64,000 nucleotides of DNA from Streptococcus suis 10581 (lineage in GTDB: Bacteria; Bacillota; Bacilli; Lactobacillales; Streptococcaceae), in the NCBI GenBank assembly GCA_000440235.1, contig ALKQ01000002.1, forward strand, positions 1 to 64,000, written 5' to 3'. Made by a program: the position numbers and the translations under genes. Each line of letters begins with the position of its first letter. The first letter of the stretch is position 1. Positions 24,680-32,899 of the stretch are shown here, piece after piece. Under the pieces are notes generated by a model, which was given only the letters and a program-made list of their open reading frames with translations, was not told the origin of the DNA and searched no databases.

Positions 24680-24895
24680 ATGAATACTGTTAAAACACGT
24701 AAAGTTGGTAACTCGCTTGCCATCACCATCCCCAAAGAATTGAACGTTGATGAAGGCAAGGAATTCATTGTCTACAAGGGCATTGATGATGTTATCGTGC
24801 TTGCACCTAAAATACCAAATCCATTTGATACTATGGAGCCATTCATCATGGACAACGACTTTGAAGGAGTGGTCTTGCTTGACAATGAAGGATAA
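24680..24895 (+). CDS. Antitoxin, AbrB/MazE type
   Basis: 71 residues. The N-terminus MNTVKTRKVGNSLAITIPKE is a swapped-hairpin AbrB/MazE DNA-binding motif, and the acidic C-terminus (MDNDFEGVVLLDNEG) would bind the toxin. Binding site CAGGAGGACAT. Its end overlaps the toxin start by 11 bp. In the prophage it runs against the surrounding early genes. Confidence 0.88.
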   Translation: MNTVKTRKVGNSLAITIPKELNVDEGKEFIVYKGIDDVIVLAPKIPNPFDTMEPFIMDNDFEGVVLLDNEG

Positions 24896-25229
24896 TTACA
24901 TACCACAAAAACAAGACATCATCTGGATTGACTTTGACCCATCACTTGGAAAAGAAATCCAGAAACGCAGACCTGCCCTTGTCGTTTCCAGTCACAAGTA
25001 CAGCCAGATGACAGGATTTGTTGCCGTCTGCCCCATCACTCACGGGGCAAAAGCTTTGGAAAGCCGTGGCTTATCTGTCCCTATCCATTCTGACAAGGTA
25101 GATGGGGCTGTCAATCCAATGCAGCTCTATACCTTTGATTTCAGGGCACGAAATGCTAGTAAAATCACCCAACTAGACACTTGGACTTTTCAAAAAGTCG
25201 TCCAACTTTACAACTACATTTTCGACTAG
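24885..25229 (+). CDS. Toxin, MazF/PemK endoribonuclease type
   Basis: 114 residues beginning MKDNYIPQKQDIIWIDFDPS. Family hallmarks are GKEIQKRRPALVVSSHKYSQ, VAVCPITHG and the C-terminal LDTWTFQKVVQLYNYIFD. MazF/PemK toxins cleave mRNA at short sequences and are held in check by the antitoxin upstream. A dozen-residue ATG start is used since it overlaps the antitoxin gene; a longer frame upstream runs through that gene in another frame. Confidence 0.9.
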   Translation: MKDNYIPQKQDIIWIDFDPSLGKEIQKRRPALVVSSHKYSQMTGFVAVCPITHGAKALESRGLSVPIHSDKVDGAVNPMQLYTFDFRARNASKITQLDTWTFQKVVQLYNYIFD

Positions 25230-25249
25230 AGCTAAACGGCTCTTTTTTT
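25228..25249 (+). terminator. Terminator of the MazEF operon
   Basis: AGAGC (25228-25232) pairs with GCTCT (25239-25243), followed by TTTTTTT. It overlaps the toxin stop codon. Confidence 0.8.
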
Positions 25250-25258
25250 CTTTCATCA

Positions 25259-25757
25259 CTACACCTCTTCCCTAAACTGCCACGCCCACTCAAAATCCTG
25301 TTTGATTTCGGATTCGGTGAGTTGATTTTCTGGTTCTTTTTTCCAGTTATAATTGGGTAGCTCATCCCAAAAGATATCACCTCCAATAAATACCTTTCCA
25401 TTTTCTTTACACAAGAATGTGACAACATCTAGGCAATTTGGGTCAGGTATCTCCACTGTGTACAACTTCTCCCGTTCAATCTCGTAACCATCCATCCAGC
25501 CAGGCACGGGCGAAGGTTTCTTGATTATTTCTATTGGCTAACCATCCATAAACACTATCTATTGGGTTATTTAAAGCGACTTTAAACGACCAACCCAAGG
25601 ACTTAGTTTTTTCAATCCACTCCGCCACAAACTTCGGCACCACAACCGTTTGTGGTTCGTGGATTTGGGAGATGATGTTACATGCTGACGTGCAAGTAAC
25701 CCAACCAGTACCATTTGCTATGTTTGTTAACTTCTCAATCGCTTCCTGTTTGTTCAT
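25259..25757 (-). pseudogene. DUF1642 protein gene with a 4-bp frameshift
   Basis: From ATG 25757 (site AGAGGG) the frame encodes a DUF1642-like early phage protein: MNKQEAIEKLTNIANGTGW, VVVPKFVAEWIEKTKSLGW, then NQETFARAWLDG, where it stops early as WLRD. The next frame carries the continuation DGYEIEREKLYTVEIPDPNC through to FREEV. Between them the motif ATCC is tandemly doubled on the + strand (25490-25497). Removing one copy gives an intact 164-codon frame, so a recent 4-bp slip is the likely cause. Confidence 0.8.
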
Positions 25758-25770
25758 ATTTTTTTTCCCT

Positions 25771-26070
25771 CTACAAAAATAGTGTGACAATCCAAAGTAG
25801 AACGAATGTAAAAATAGGTGTACCGATTACTTTTGACAATAATTCGCCAAAGTCATAATCATTTTCCTTTCGTCCACCGCTAACAATAATATAGCTGACC
25901 AGTATATCAAGGCCTATCGCTTGTGCTAGTGTTATACTTGGTACTCCGTCTAAAGTTGTTAAGATGTTATTCCATCCATATTGTATTACCAATCCCGATA
26001 AGATAAAGCTTAATGGGAATACAAACAATACTGCCAGTAATTGTTCTCTTGTGCTCATTTTATTATTCAT
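25771..26070 (-). CDS. Phage membrane protein, 99 aa
   Basis: Three hydrophobic segments: LLAVLFVFPLSFILSGLVIQ (about 10-30), QAIGLDILVSYIIVS (about 49-64) and IGTPIFTFVLLWIVTLFL (about 82-99). Function unknown. It overlaps the methyltransferase gene by 8 bp and lies upstream of the broken DUF1642 gene. Confidence 0.6.
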   Translation of the reverse strand: MNNKMSTREQLLAVLFVFPLSFILSGLVIQYGWNNILTTLDGVPSITLAQAIGLDILVSYIIVSGGRKENDYDFGELLSKVIGTPIFTFVLLWIVTLFL

Positions 26071-27049
26071 CTGTATCCTCCAATCGTTTTGCTATCGCCT
26101 CAATCACATTAACCGTGACCGAGTTGCCAGCCTGCTTGTACAACTGGCTATTACTATTTACCGCCTGGGCTTTATCAAAGGCCCAATCTGGAAAACCTTG
26201 CAACCTCCAACACTCGCGAGGGGTTAGTTTGCGGATACGATAGCCGTCTAACAAATGATTGTTTTCCTGCCAGCTATTGCTAGTTAATGTAGGTGCTGTA
26301 TCGTGTTCTCCACCTTGATTGTATCCGTGGCCTCGTTGGATGATTTTAGGCTCTCTATCACCACCTTGCATCGTATTGAGACAAGGAGAGATGCCGTTTG
26401 GATCATAGACACGACCTACTTGCGGATTGCCTCCAAAACTATCTGTATCAAGCAAATTTCCAACTTGAACGACTACGCCTTGCTTGTCTTGTACAATCGC
26501 TGGACCATCTCCTCCGAAAGGAAATATCGCTCGTCCACCTGCTCCTCTAAGATGTCCGATAATAAACACCCGCTCTCTGTTTTGGGGGACTCCAAAATTC
26601 TTGCTGTTGAACACTTGCCATTCCGCATCATACCCCAAATCATCCAACGCTCCGAGGATGGTCTCGAATGTATTTCCGTTGTCGTGGTTGAGAAGTCCTG
26701 TGACGTTCTCAAGGAATAGATATTTAGGTCTGAGAATAGATGCGAACCTAGCAATCTCAAAGAATAAAGTCCCTTTAGTATCCTCAAATCCTGCTCGCTT
26801 TCCAGCAATGCTGAAAGCCTGGCACGGAAATCCTCCACAGATAACATCCACACGTCCGATTCCTCGAATAGACTCATCTGTGACTCTTGTAATGTCATGG
26901 AATTCAAATTCTCCTTCCGTATCATGTATCGCCTTGTAGCTCTTTCTGGCAAATTGGTCTATCTCACAAAATCCGACACATTCGTGACCGGCACGTTCCA
27001 TACCAAGACGGAAACCACCTATGCCAGCAAATAGGTCTAGGAATTTCAA
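26063..27049 (-). CDS. DNA (cytosine-5) methyltransferase
   Basis: 328 residues. Motif I FAGIGGF (7-13), motif IV GGFPCQAFS with catalytic Cys76, motif VI LENV (113-116), motif VIII NFGVPQNRERVF (151-162), and motifs IX/X RKLTPRECWRLQGFPD plus QAGNSVTVNVIEAIA. The target recognition domain is the 180-265 region. No matching restriction gene is nearby, so it likely protects phage DNA from host or competitor restriction. Confidence 0.93.
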   Translation of the reverse strand: MKFLDLFAGIGGFRLGMERAGHECVGFCEIDQFARKSYKAIHDTEGEFEFHDITRVTDESIRGIGRVDVICGGFPCQAFSIAGKRAGFEDTKGTLFFEIARFASILRPKYLFLENVTGLLNHDNGNTFETILGALDDLGYDAEWQVFNSKNFGVPQNRERVFIIGHLRGAGGRAIFPFGGDGPAIVQDKQGVVVQVGNLLDTDSFGGNPQVGRVYDPNGISPCLNTMQGGDREPKIIQRGHGYNQGGEHDTAPTLTSNSWQENNHLLDGYRIRKLTPRECWRLQGFPDWAFDKAQAVNSNSQLYKQAGNSVTVNVIEAIAKRLEDTDE

Positions 27050-27345
27050 GATGCTTCCTCCAATTCAATATCACTAATACAAACGCTATCCAAATACACC
27101 TTTCCTTTAAAATCAGCTGTGACCCTCTTAGCAATTCGGACTCGGTTAACTTCGAAGTCTTTTTCAGGGTTAAATTTTGTCCATTCGGGGAACGGATAAA
27201 GATTCGCATCATAGCCCAGAAATCTCAGCTCAGATTCTGTAGTGTTGTCCTTATCCAAAATCCACTCTTCGGCGCAAATACGGTGCTTATCGCTGTGTAC
27301 GACAAACCCAGCTCTGTATTTTTCAATTACTTCTTGTTTATTCAT
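27046..27345 (-). CDS. Phage hypothetical protein, 99 aa
   Basis: ATG 27345 follows GTAGGAGG. The product begins MNKQEVIEKYRAGFVVHSDK and ends VYLDSVCISDIELEEAS; no family is recognised. Its first residues resemble those of the DUF1642 protein. It overlaps the methyltransferase start by 4 bp. Confidence 0.6.
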   Translation of the reverse strand: MNKQEVIEKYRAGFVVHSDKHRICAEEWILDKDNTTESELRFLGYDANLYPFPEWTKFNPEKDFEVNRVRIAKRVTADFKGKVYLDSVCISDIELEEAS

Positions 27346-27355
27346 CTGTTTCCTC

Positions 27356-27787
27356 CTACCCTGCAAACATCTCACTCAGATGCGTCTGCTTTGCTTGTTT
27401 TAATAATTCTATGGTTGCCTCTTCCTTGGCTTCCATCTTCTCAATCACATCTAGATGCTTCACAATTTCCGCTTGCTTCTCCAAGTCCGTATGAATTTTC
27501 AGTTTCATCTCGTTCAGGGTATCCATCTGGATATTCAGCCCTGTCTGGATAGCATGGAAGAAGGCATCAGCTTGGAAAGAAATCATGTGATAGAGATACT
27601 TAGGCAACACCGTGTCATTTGCAGTGACGACTGCATACTTCGCAGGCACTTCTGCCTCTTCAGCATGGTAAAGCACTTGTCCATTGGTTGCATTGACCTG
27701 TATCAAGGTACAGCCAGCAGGATAAACCTTGCCACTCGCCCGCTCTATGCTTGCTAGTTCTGTGATTTTGGTTAATTTCATCACCAT
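27356..27787 (-). CDS. Half-size specificity subunit (HsdS-like)
   Basis: 143 residues: one target-recognition-like region (about 1-75, with LASIERASGKVYPAGCTLIQ and NDTVLPKYLYHMIS) and one coiled coil (about 80-135). A full HsdS has two of each, so this is a half subunit that may pair with itself. It overlaps the HsdM gene by 7 bp and ends at EMFAG, the usual HsdS C-terminal sort of motif. It directs the methylase to its DNA target. Confidence 0.78.
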   Translation of the reverse strand: MVMKLTKITELASIERASGKVYPAGCTLIQVNATNGQVLYHAEEAEVPAKYAVVTANDTVLPKYLYHMISFQADAFFHAIQTGLNIQMDTLNEMKLKIHTDLEKQAEIVKHLDVIEKMEAKEEATIELLKQAKQTHLSEMFAG

Positions 27788-29040
27788 AATGTTAATTGCT
27801 CGCTTTCTTCTTTGATTAACTCGGAAGAGCTAGGCTTGTCCACATACTTAGACAGTAACTGCTGGTCGCTTTCCAGTTCTTCCTGCTCGGTTGGATCTGT
27901 CGCCACCAGTTGCCCAAACAATCTTGCAAACTCTCGCTCTGTTTCAGCAATTTCCCTGTCAATCTCTATCAACTCCCTCAAGATGACCCCTAAGGGTTGG
28001 ACTTCTTCAGGGATGAAAGTATCGACATAGCGGGGAATATTCAAGTTGAAACCATTCTCGACAAGCTTCTCCCAGTCAGCTAGGTAAGAAAACCGCTCTG
28101 TTGTCATTCTCAAGGACACTACTGCAGCAATCTTCTTGATATGCTCCACATCCAAACTGTTCTGTGCCTTGCCCTTGGTAAATTCATCCTTGGCATCCAC
28201 AAAGAATACATCTTTCTGACTTCGCCCCTTTCTCAAGAGCAAAATCGCAACTGGGATACCTGTATTCAAAAACAGGTTGGGTGCTAGACCGATAATGGTA
28301 TCAATTACCCCATGTTCCAGTAACTGCTGGCGAATAGCCCCCTCACTGCTTGCACGGAAGAGAACCCCATGCGGAAGGATGAGCGACATACTGCCACCGT
28401 CTTCCAGTTGATGAAAACCATGCAAGAGAAAAGCAAAGTCTGCCTTGGTTCTGGGTGCTAGCCCATAGAGGTCAAACCGTTCATCACTGATTGGTGTCCA
28501 TGGCATTGAGTAAGGTGGGTTCGAGATGACTGCATCAACCTTCCTGTCGCTTGGACTATCTATCTGACTGATAACACCGTCCTGGATAGCATAGACATTG
28601 AAACATTCCCGTGTCAGGCTATCGCCGTGGATAACTTCAGCATCAATCTTGCGAATGGCTAAGTTAATCAGCAAAAACGGGATAACCTTAGTAGAAAATT
28701 CCTCACACCTCACAAACTCCACATCTGGATGATAGTTCAGATATTGGATGGTCAGACTGCCCGTCCCTGCACAGATGTCTGCTAGGCTCTTGCCACTTCT
28801 GGACACTCTTGCCAGCAATTCCGCCACACCATCGGGCGTGTAGTCCTGCTTCAGCTTTTTGCGGTCAGCCCCCTCTTCTTGAAAGAAGTCACGAAACTGA
28901 TCCAGTTGCCTATCGCCATAGATGGCAGCGATACGATCCAGCAGGTCAGACTGCTCAGGGCTGAACAGTTTGGTCATTAGTGTCTGTGGAACTTCAAAAA
29001 CCTCTTTGACCCCACATATTTCTAAAATAGCTTCTCTCAA
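27781..29040 (-). CDS. Type I-like N6-adenine methyltransferase (HsdM-like)
   Basis: 419 residues. SAM motif DICAGTGSL (88-96), catalytic motif NPPY (174-177) after DAVIS, and conserved RTKADFAFLLHGFHQL and LPHGVLFRA. This is a shortened HsdM without much N-terminal helical domain. The start is TTG 29040 with a purine-rich site very close, so the exact start is uncertain. No HsdR is present: an orphan modification pair with the half-HsdS. Confidence 0.88.
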   Translation of the reverse strand: MREAILEICGVKEVFEVPQTLMTKLFSPEQSDLLDRIAAIYGDRQLDQFRDFFQEEGADRKKLKQDYTPDGVAELLARVSRSGKSLADICAGTGSLTIQYLNYHPDVEFVRCEEFSTKVIPFLLINLAIRKIDAEVIHGDSLTRECFNVYAIQDGVISQIDSPSDRKVDAVISNPPYSMPWTPISDERFDLYGLAPRTKADFAFLLHGFHQLEDGGSMSLILPHGVLFRASSEGAIRQQLLEHGVIDTIIGLAPNLFLNTGIPVAILLLRKGRSQKDVFFVDAKDEFTKGKAQNSLDVEHIKKIAAVVSLRMTTERFSYLADWEKLVENGFNLNIPRYVDTFIPEEVQPLGVILRELIEIDREIAETEREFARLFGQLVATDPTEQEELESDQQLLSKYVDKPSSSELIKEESEQLTLW

Positions 29041-29105
29041 CTCCCCCGTCCTTTCAAATACTCAGGCATCTCCTGCCCGATTTCAATTTCTTCGTCATGA
29101 GCCAT
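29037..29105 (-). CDS. Tiny phage protein, 22 aa
   Basis: MAHDEEIEIGQEMPEYLKGRGS. ATG 29105 overlaps the upstream stop (TGATG), and the stop overlaps the HsdM start. It is likely translated by coupling. Function unknown; it may only couple translation. Confidence 0.4.
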   Translation of the reverse strand: MAHDEEIEIGQEMPEYLKGRGS

Positions 29106-29272
29106 CAACTACCTCCATATCTGGTCCGATGATACTCCACTGCCATACAATCCAACTCCGCCACAAACTCATCATCAGACAGAGCCATCAACCGAGCCTT
29201 TTCAGACATCCGTAGCGGATAGTTCGCCACCTGCCACTCCTCCAGCATCTTCAATCTCGAAAATCCATCCAT
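29105..29272 (-). CDS. Small phage protein, 55 aa
   Basis: Starts at ATG 29272 overlapping the preceding stop (TGATG). Product begins MDGFSRLKMLEEWQVANYPL and ends EYHRTRYGGS. Acidic, helical; no family recognised. Coupled to both neighbours. Confidence 0.6.
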   Translation of the reverse strand: MDGFSRLKMLEEWQVANYPLRMSEKARLMALSDDEFVAELDCMAVEYHRTRYGGS

Positions 29273-29487
29273 CAGCTCTCAACCTCCTTCACCAAAAAAT
29301 AACAATCACAAGCACCATAATCCACCCGATTCACATCATCCGAACCACTAGTCCGAAAGACTGGGCGTTGAATAGCCGAGTAGGAATAGATGTGCCAGTA
29401 GATAGCCTGCTTGATATCTTCCTTGGTTTCGTATACACCTATCGGAAAGATCCAGCCGCCATTCACAACGAAATCCAGCTTGTACAT
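29272..29487 (-). CDS. Phage hypothetical protein, 71 aa
   Basis: Begins MYKLDFVVNGGWIFPIGVYE; beta-rich with late CDCYFLVKEVES. No family recognised. It sits directly against both neighbours in the replication operon. Confidence 0.6.
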   Translation of the reverse strand: MYKLDFVVNGGWIFPIGVYETKEDIKQAIYWHIYSYSAIQRPVFRTSGSDDVNRVDYGACDCYFLVKEVES

Positions 29488-29679
29488 TCAGTCCTCCTCA
29501 ATCAAGTAAAAATTCCCATAATCTTTCAAGGCTCTTGAAACATGGATAGCAGCCGCACGACTAGCAAACCGCATAGCCTGTCGCTCATTGCCATAAAAAA
29601 TATCAATTCCTGTACAGTTGACCCGTACTTCTCGAATGAAAGGGCTATCCTGCTTTGAACCATGTTTAAGTTTCACCAT
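29488..29679 (-). CDS. Phage hypothetical protein, 63 aa
   Basis: Start taken at ATG 29679 (GGAGG 12 nt upstream). Basic, with FIREVRVNCTGIDIFYGNER and FASRAAAIHVSRALKDYG. No family recognised. Overlaps the end of the replication initiator gene by 14 bp. Confidence 0.55.
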   Translation of the reverse strand: MVKLKHGSKQDSPFIREVRVNCTGIDIFYGNERQAMRFASRAAAIHVSRALKDYGNFYLIEED

Positions 29680-30688
29680 TTTCCATAGCCTCCAGTTCCG
29701 CATAAATATCTGACAACTTAGCCTGCCCCTCGGCAGTTTGTTGGCTTGCTAAAACTTTTTCAGCCCATTCTGGCACAGGTTCATCTTTTTCGTTAGCTAA
29801 CATTCTAGCCTTCAAAGCCTGCATCCGTTGCATAGCTTCTTCTGAATTGTCTTGCTCAATTTCTTCCAAGGCCCAGTCAGGAATGTTGGTCTTTCTAGGC
29901 TGTGAAGTATTTCCATTTTGAAAAGAACTGCTTTTCCTATCGACAAAATTCCTTTGCTCCTCGTCCTGTTGGACAATGGTCTTAATATCATTCTGGGCCC
30001 AGTTCTTCAAAATCGCATTGACATAACCAAAGTTGCGCTTAGCATTATCTGCTGCTCTATCAATAGCTCTCTTGACAAGTTCAGGCTCAAGCCTATCAAT
30101 ATCTAAGTAATCTTTTAGTTTCTCATACTGATAGCCGTCCAAGGAACCAATTCTTTGTTGATAATATTCGTAAATATTTAATTCAGTAGCAGTTTTAACA
30201 ATATCTACTTCTGACTTTATCTCTTTCTCTATATCTATCTCTTGTTCTAACTCTATCTCTATCTCTAACTCTGTTGGACACCTGTTGGACACCTGTTGGA
30301 CATTGTCCAATTTTAGAGCTTTTCTTTGTTCGCGTTTGTACCTAGCCCAATCTGTTTCCTGCTCCATCAAAGCTGGAACTTGCAACATTTCAGCGTTATG
30401 CTCGTCATCTACTTGAATCAATCCTGCTTGTTTAAAATAACCGATTGTCATCTGGATTTCTTCTTCCTCGACATCCAATTTGACAGCAAGCTCTTTTTCC
30501 AAGCTTGGCAAAGTTCCCTCGTAGTATAAGACCCCTTCTGTCGATAGAGATTCAAGCATGAGTATTTGGTAAATCAATACAATATCTTTTCCTCCTGGCA
30601 CTCTTTTCAATGCATGCTTAATAGCTAGGTTTTTGAAGAAGTTTTGGTCAAGTTTTAACCAAAAAAACACTTTTTTCTTCTTTTTCAT
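29666..30688 (-). CDS. Phage replication initiator (replisome organizer, DnaD-like)
   Basis: 340 residues. N-terminal winged-helix replisome-organizer part (1-120: KKVFFWLKLDQNFFKNLAIK, then GGKDIVLIYQILMLESLS) and C-terminal DnaD-type domain (about 170-240: NIYEYYQQRIGSLDGYQYEK, FGYVNAILKNWAQNDI). ATG 30688 has GGGAGGAG upstream. It melts the phage origin and recruits the host helicase. It is the central replication gene of the early operon; no phage helicase or loader was seen next to it. Confidence 0.88.
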   Translation of the reverse strand: MKKKKKVFFWLKLDQNFFKNLAIKHALKRVPGGKDIVLIYQILMLESLSTEGVLYYEGTLPSLEKELAVKLDVEEEEIQMTIGYFKQAGLIQVDDEHNAEMLQVPALMEQETDWARYKREQRKALKLDNVQQVSNRCPTELEIEIELEQEIDIEKEIKSEVDIVKTATELNIYEYYQQRIGSLDGYQYEKLKDYLDIDRLEPELVKRAIDRAADNAKRNFGYVNAILKNWAQNDIKTIVQQDEEQRNFVDRKSSSFQNGNTSQPRKTNIPDWALEEIEQDNSEEAMQRMQALKARMLANEKDEPVPEWAEKVLASQQTAEGQAKLSDIYAELEAMENGET

Positions 30689-30837
30689 TCTCTCTCCTCC
30701 CACATCTCAGCATTTACACCTTTATTAAACAAGTCCTGCTGATAAATTCTAGCCTTCTGCCAGGTATCAAATGACCGTTTTTGGTAAAATCTATAACCAC
30801 GCTTGGTCTTGGTTTTCTTCGCCACAATCCAGACCAT
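30685..30837 (-). CDS. Small basic phage protein, 50 aa
   Basis: ATG 30837; 50 codons ending at a stop that overlaps the initiator start (ATGA). MVWIVAKKTKTKRGYRFYQK is basic, followed by an acidic end ending EEREstop. No family recognised. Likely translationally coupled to the initiator gene. Confidence 0.55.
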   Translation of the reverse strand: MVWIVAKKTKTKRGYRFYQKRSFDTWQKARIYQQDLFNKGVNAEMWEERE

Positions 30838-30839
30838 AG

Positions 30840-31094
30840 CTAGACCTCACGATCTGCTAATAGCTCGGCTTGGCATCTGTTAACCTTCTCTAAATACTCA
30901 ATCCGTCTATATAGTTCTTTGATTAGCTTAGCTTTACCGATACATTCCTGTTCTTTCAGGTCTGCCAATTTCTTAAATTCCTTGACCCTATACCTTTCGT
31001 ATGCTAGCTCCCGCTCCAACTCATGTTGGCTTTGAGGGGTATATTCCTCTTCATCCACACTCAAAAACTTTTTCATCATGTCCCAAAATTTCAT
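30840..31094 (-). CDS. Phage hypothetical protein, 84 aa
   Basis: Coiled-coil protein (ELERELAYERYRVKEFKKLA, EYLEKVNRCQAELLADREV). No family recognised. It lies 1 bp after a small membrane gene. Confidence 0.55.
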   Translation of the reverse strand: MKFWDMMKKFLSVDEEEYTPQSQHELERELAYERYRVKEFKKLADLKEQECIGKAKLIKELYRRIEYLEKVNRCQAELLADREV

Positions 31095-31095
31095 T

Positions 31096-31284
31096 CTATC
31101 CTCCGTAATATCTGTGGATTTGAAGATATCTCAAATTCCTCTCTGGTTGCTTTTCTTCCACGACAGGCTCTTTGACTTCAATCTCAATCTTCATCGGCTT
31201 ACGGATCAGCCAGATTAAGATTATGGTCAAAATAGCAATAAGTGCCAAACCTTGTTCAGTTGTCAACATCAATTCTTCTGTCAT
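31096..31284 (-). CDS. Small membrane protein, 62 aa
   Basis: Start at ATG 31284 (AGAGGA upstream) overlapping the previous stop. One transmembrane segment (about 11-29, LALIAILTIILIWLI) and a basic/acidic tail. Function unknown. Confidence 0.55.
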   Translation of the reverse strand: MTEELMLTTEQGLALIAILTIILIWLIRKPMKIEIEVKEPVVEEKQPERNLRYLQIHRYYGG

Positions 31285-31565
31285 ATCACTGTCCTCTGCC
31301 AATTATTGTGGTACCATTCAATTACTGCATCACGAGGGTACTTCTCGCGAGCATTCGGAATACGTGGAAAATCTTTGTGACAATTAAATCGTGCATCAAA
31401 ACTCCCTGTATCCTTTGTTCCTAAGAGCATCTCGGCACATTGCGACTTGTTGAGTTCCATTGGATATCGTCGTTTTTCGTCCATGACAACGTGCATGACC
31501 TTTAACGCTCTATCCATTAGCCCAGCTTCAAACTGGTCCAACATTTGAATCATTAGATCATTCAT
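31281..31565 (-). CDS. Phage DNA-binding-like protein, 94 aa
   Basis: ATG 31565 has GGAGGACT upstream. Residues 40-90 (NKSQCAEMLLGTKDTGSFDA, RYPRDAVIEWYHNNW) resemble small phage HTH proteins. Family uncertain (DUF771-like by eye only). Confidence 0.5.
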   Translation of the reverse strand: MNDLMIQMLDQFEAGLMDRALKVMHVVMDEKRRYPMELNKSQCAEMLLGTKDTGSFDARFNCHKDFPRIPNAREKYPRDAVIEWYHNNWQRTVI

Positions 31566-31578
31566 GCAGTCCTCCAAC

Positions 31579-32367
31579 CTAATCTTGTTTAGGCAAACTT
31601 GGAATCACTAATGCACCCTTTCGATTAATGAAATATTGAATAACAGAAGGATGATCATCACTCCATCGACCGTTATATGTTTCTAAAAAGAGTAATAAGA
31701 GTCGTTTTTTAGAATATCCTTCAATAGTTTCACTATTCACATTTGATTTTTTTAGTTGGGATAGCATTCTATCTTCAGAAAATACTGAAGTTGTATAAAG
31801 AGTCCAAAGCACAGATTGTAGAAATGGTTTATTTGGTAATTTTGTTTCAGATAATACCCTTTCATAAAATTTGCAAAAACTTCTTAGCTGTTTCTCATTT
31901 GAAAAAATGTAGTCACCATCTTTTAGTCTTGTAATAACTTGAGTACCTGTTCCGTCTCTACGACCAGCACCCGCAGTAATTACCATCTTATCGCTCAATA
32001 AATCATTTTCTTCTAAAAAATTCATTAGTTTTATGAATTCGGTATCACCCTCTAATGAGTAAGAATAGACATAATCACGTAACCCCCAATTCACTGCGGA
32101 GGTATTCATTGAAATAACCGTCTTGAAGTCTGCGGTCGGATCAATGATGTAGCGAACTGGCTTACGATGTTTTTGGAGATAATACAAGCGATGTTGACCA
32201 TCAATCACTTGTAACTTATCATTTACCAAAATTGGTTGACGTTGCCCCTGTGAAAGAAGTTCATCCTCTAACTTACTATTCTCTGTGATTTTTCGATTAC
32301 TTAATTTACTAAAAATGCTATAGTCTGTTGTTATTAATATTTCATTTGATGTTTCATTTGATTTCAT
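31579..32367 (-). CDS. ParB/sulfiredoxin-like phage protein
   Basis: 262 residues. A ParB-N-like motif GQRQPILVNDKLQVIDGQHRLYYL (about 40-64, shown as residues GQRQPI and DGQHRL) lies early; the C-terminal half is helical. No ParA partner is present, so it is unlikely to partition a plasmid. Such proteins act in phage DNA handling or regulation. A GCCTGA/TCAGGC hairpin lies upstream at 32382-32397 with no clear T-run on the coding strand. Confidence 0.75.
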   Translation of the reverse strand: MKSNETSNEILITTDYSIFSKLSNRKITENSKLEDELLSQGQRQPILVNDKLQVIDGQHRLYYLQKHRKPVRYIIDPTADFKTVISMNTSAVNWGLRDYVYSYSLEGDTEFIKLMNFLEENDLLSDKMVITAGAGRRDGTGTQVITRLKDGDYIFSNEKQLRSFCKFYERVLSETKLPNKPFLQSVLWTLYTTSVFSEDRMLSQLKKSNVNSETIEGYSKKRLLLLFLETYNGRWSDDHPSVIQYFINRKGALVIPSLPKQD

Positions 32368-32409
32368 GGTATAATCCTCTTGTATCTTTAGATTTGAGCC
32401 TGATTGCCG

Positions 32410-32754
32410 TCAGGCTTTTTGTGTTGTATTCCAGTAGTTTTCCAAGTTAACCGACATGATCGCTGCTAGATTCTTCTTCTCGGTTTCAATCTGTCGCCTG
32501 TATGGTGCCAACCCATCCAATCTCTCATGCTCTGACTTAGGCAGGTAATATCCATTTGGCTTAGTCTTCTTTGCTACTATCGGATGATTAAAATTAACCC
32601 GCAAGCTTTCAATCACTTCTTCCAAGCTACGCTTTGAAATGCTGAATATTAGCCGTAGTTCACTTGCTTGGATTGGCAAGTCGTAACTAGCATTATTCTT
32701 GATAGCATTGAGAACTTTGATTTCCAAGTCATTCATTTCCCTAGATACTGTCAT
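32410..32754 (-). CDS. Phage HTH protein, 114 aa
   Basis: ATG 32754 overlaps the previous stop (ATGA); the longer frame is rejected. Winged-helix-like ELRLIFSISKRSLEEVIESL with a basic NGYYLPKSEHERLD. Likely DNA-binding; role unknown. It is the third gene from cro. Confidence 0.65.
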   Translation of the reverse strand: MTVSREMNDLEIKVLNAIKNNASYDLPIQASELRLIFSISKRSLEEVIESLRVNFNHPIVAKKTKPNGYYLPKSEHERLDGLAPYRRQIETEKKNLAAIMSVNLENYWNTTQKA

Positions 32755-32885
32755 GCCATTTCCTTTCTGATTTTTCCCAGTGCCACCACAGTCTCCCAAA
32801 CATCTAGCCCCTCGAGGCTATCAACTATCAGTTGACTGAGCTGGTAGTTTTTCTTTTGCCAGTTGGCGATCAATTTACTTTCCAT
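32751..32885 (-). CDS. Small phage protein, 44 aa
   Basis: ATG 32885 with the strong site AGAAAGGAGAG. MESKLIANWQKKNYQLSQLI, then an acidic helix and end KIRKEMA. Too short for most searches. Likely an early regulatory peptide, function unknown. Confidence 0.6.
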   Translation of the reverse strand: MESKLIANWQKKNYQLSQLIVDSLEGLDVWETVVALGKIRKEMA

Positions 32886-32899
32886 GTTCTCTCTCCTTT

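Noticed and set aside
26473..26952. Long overlapping frames within the cytosine methylase gene
   Set aside because: They are alternate-frame shadows without ribosome sites.
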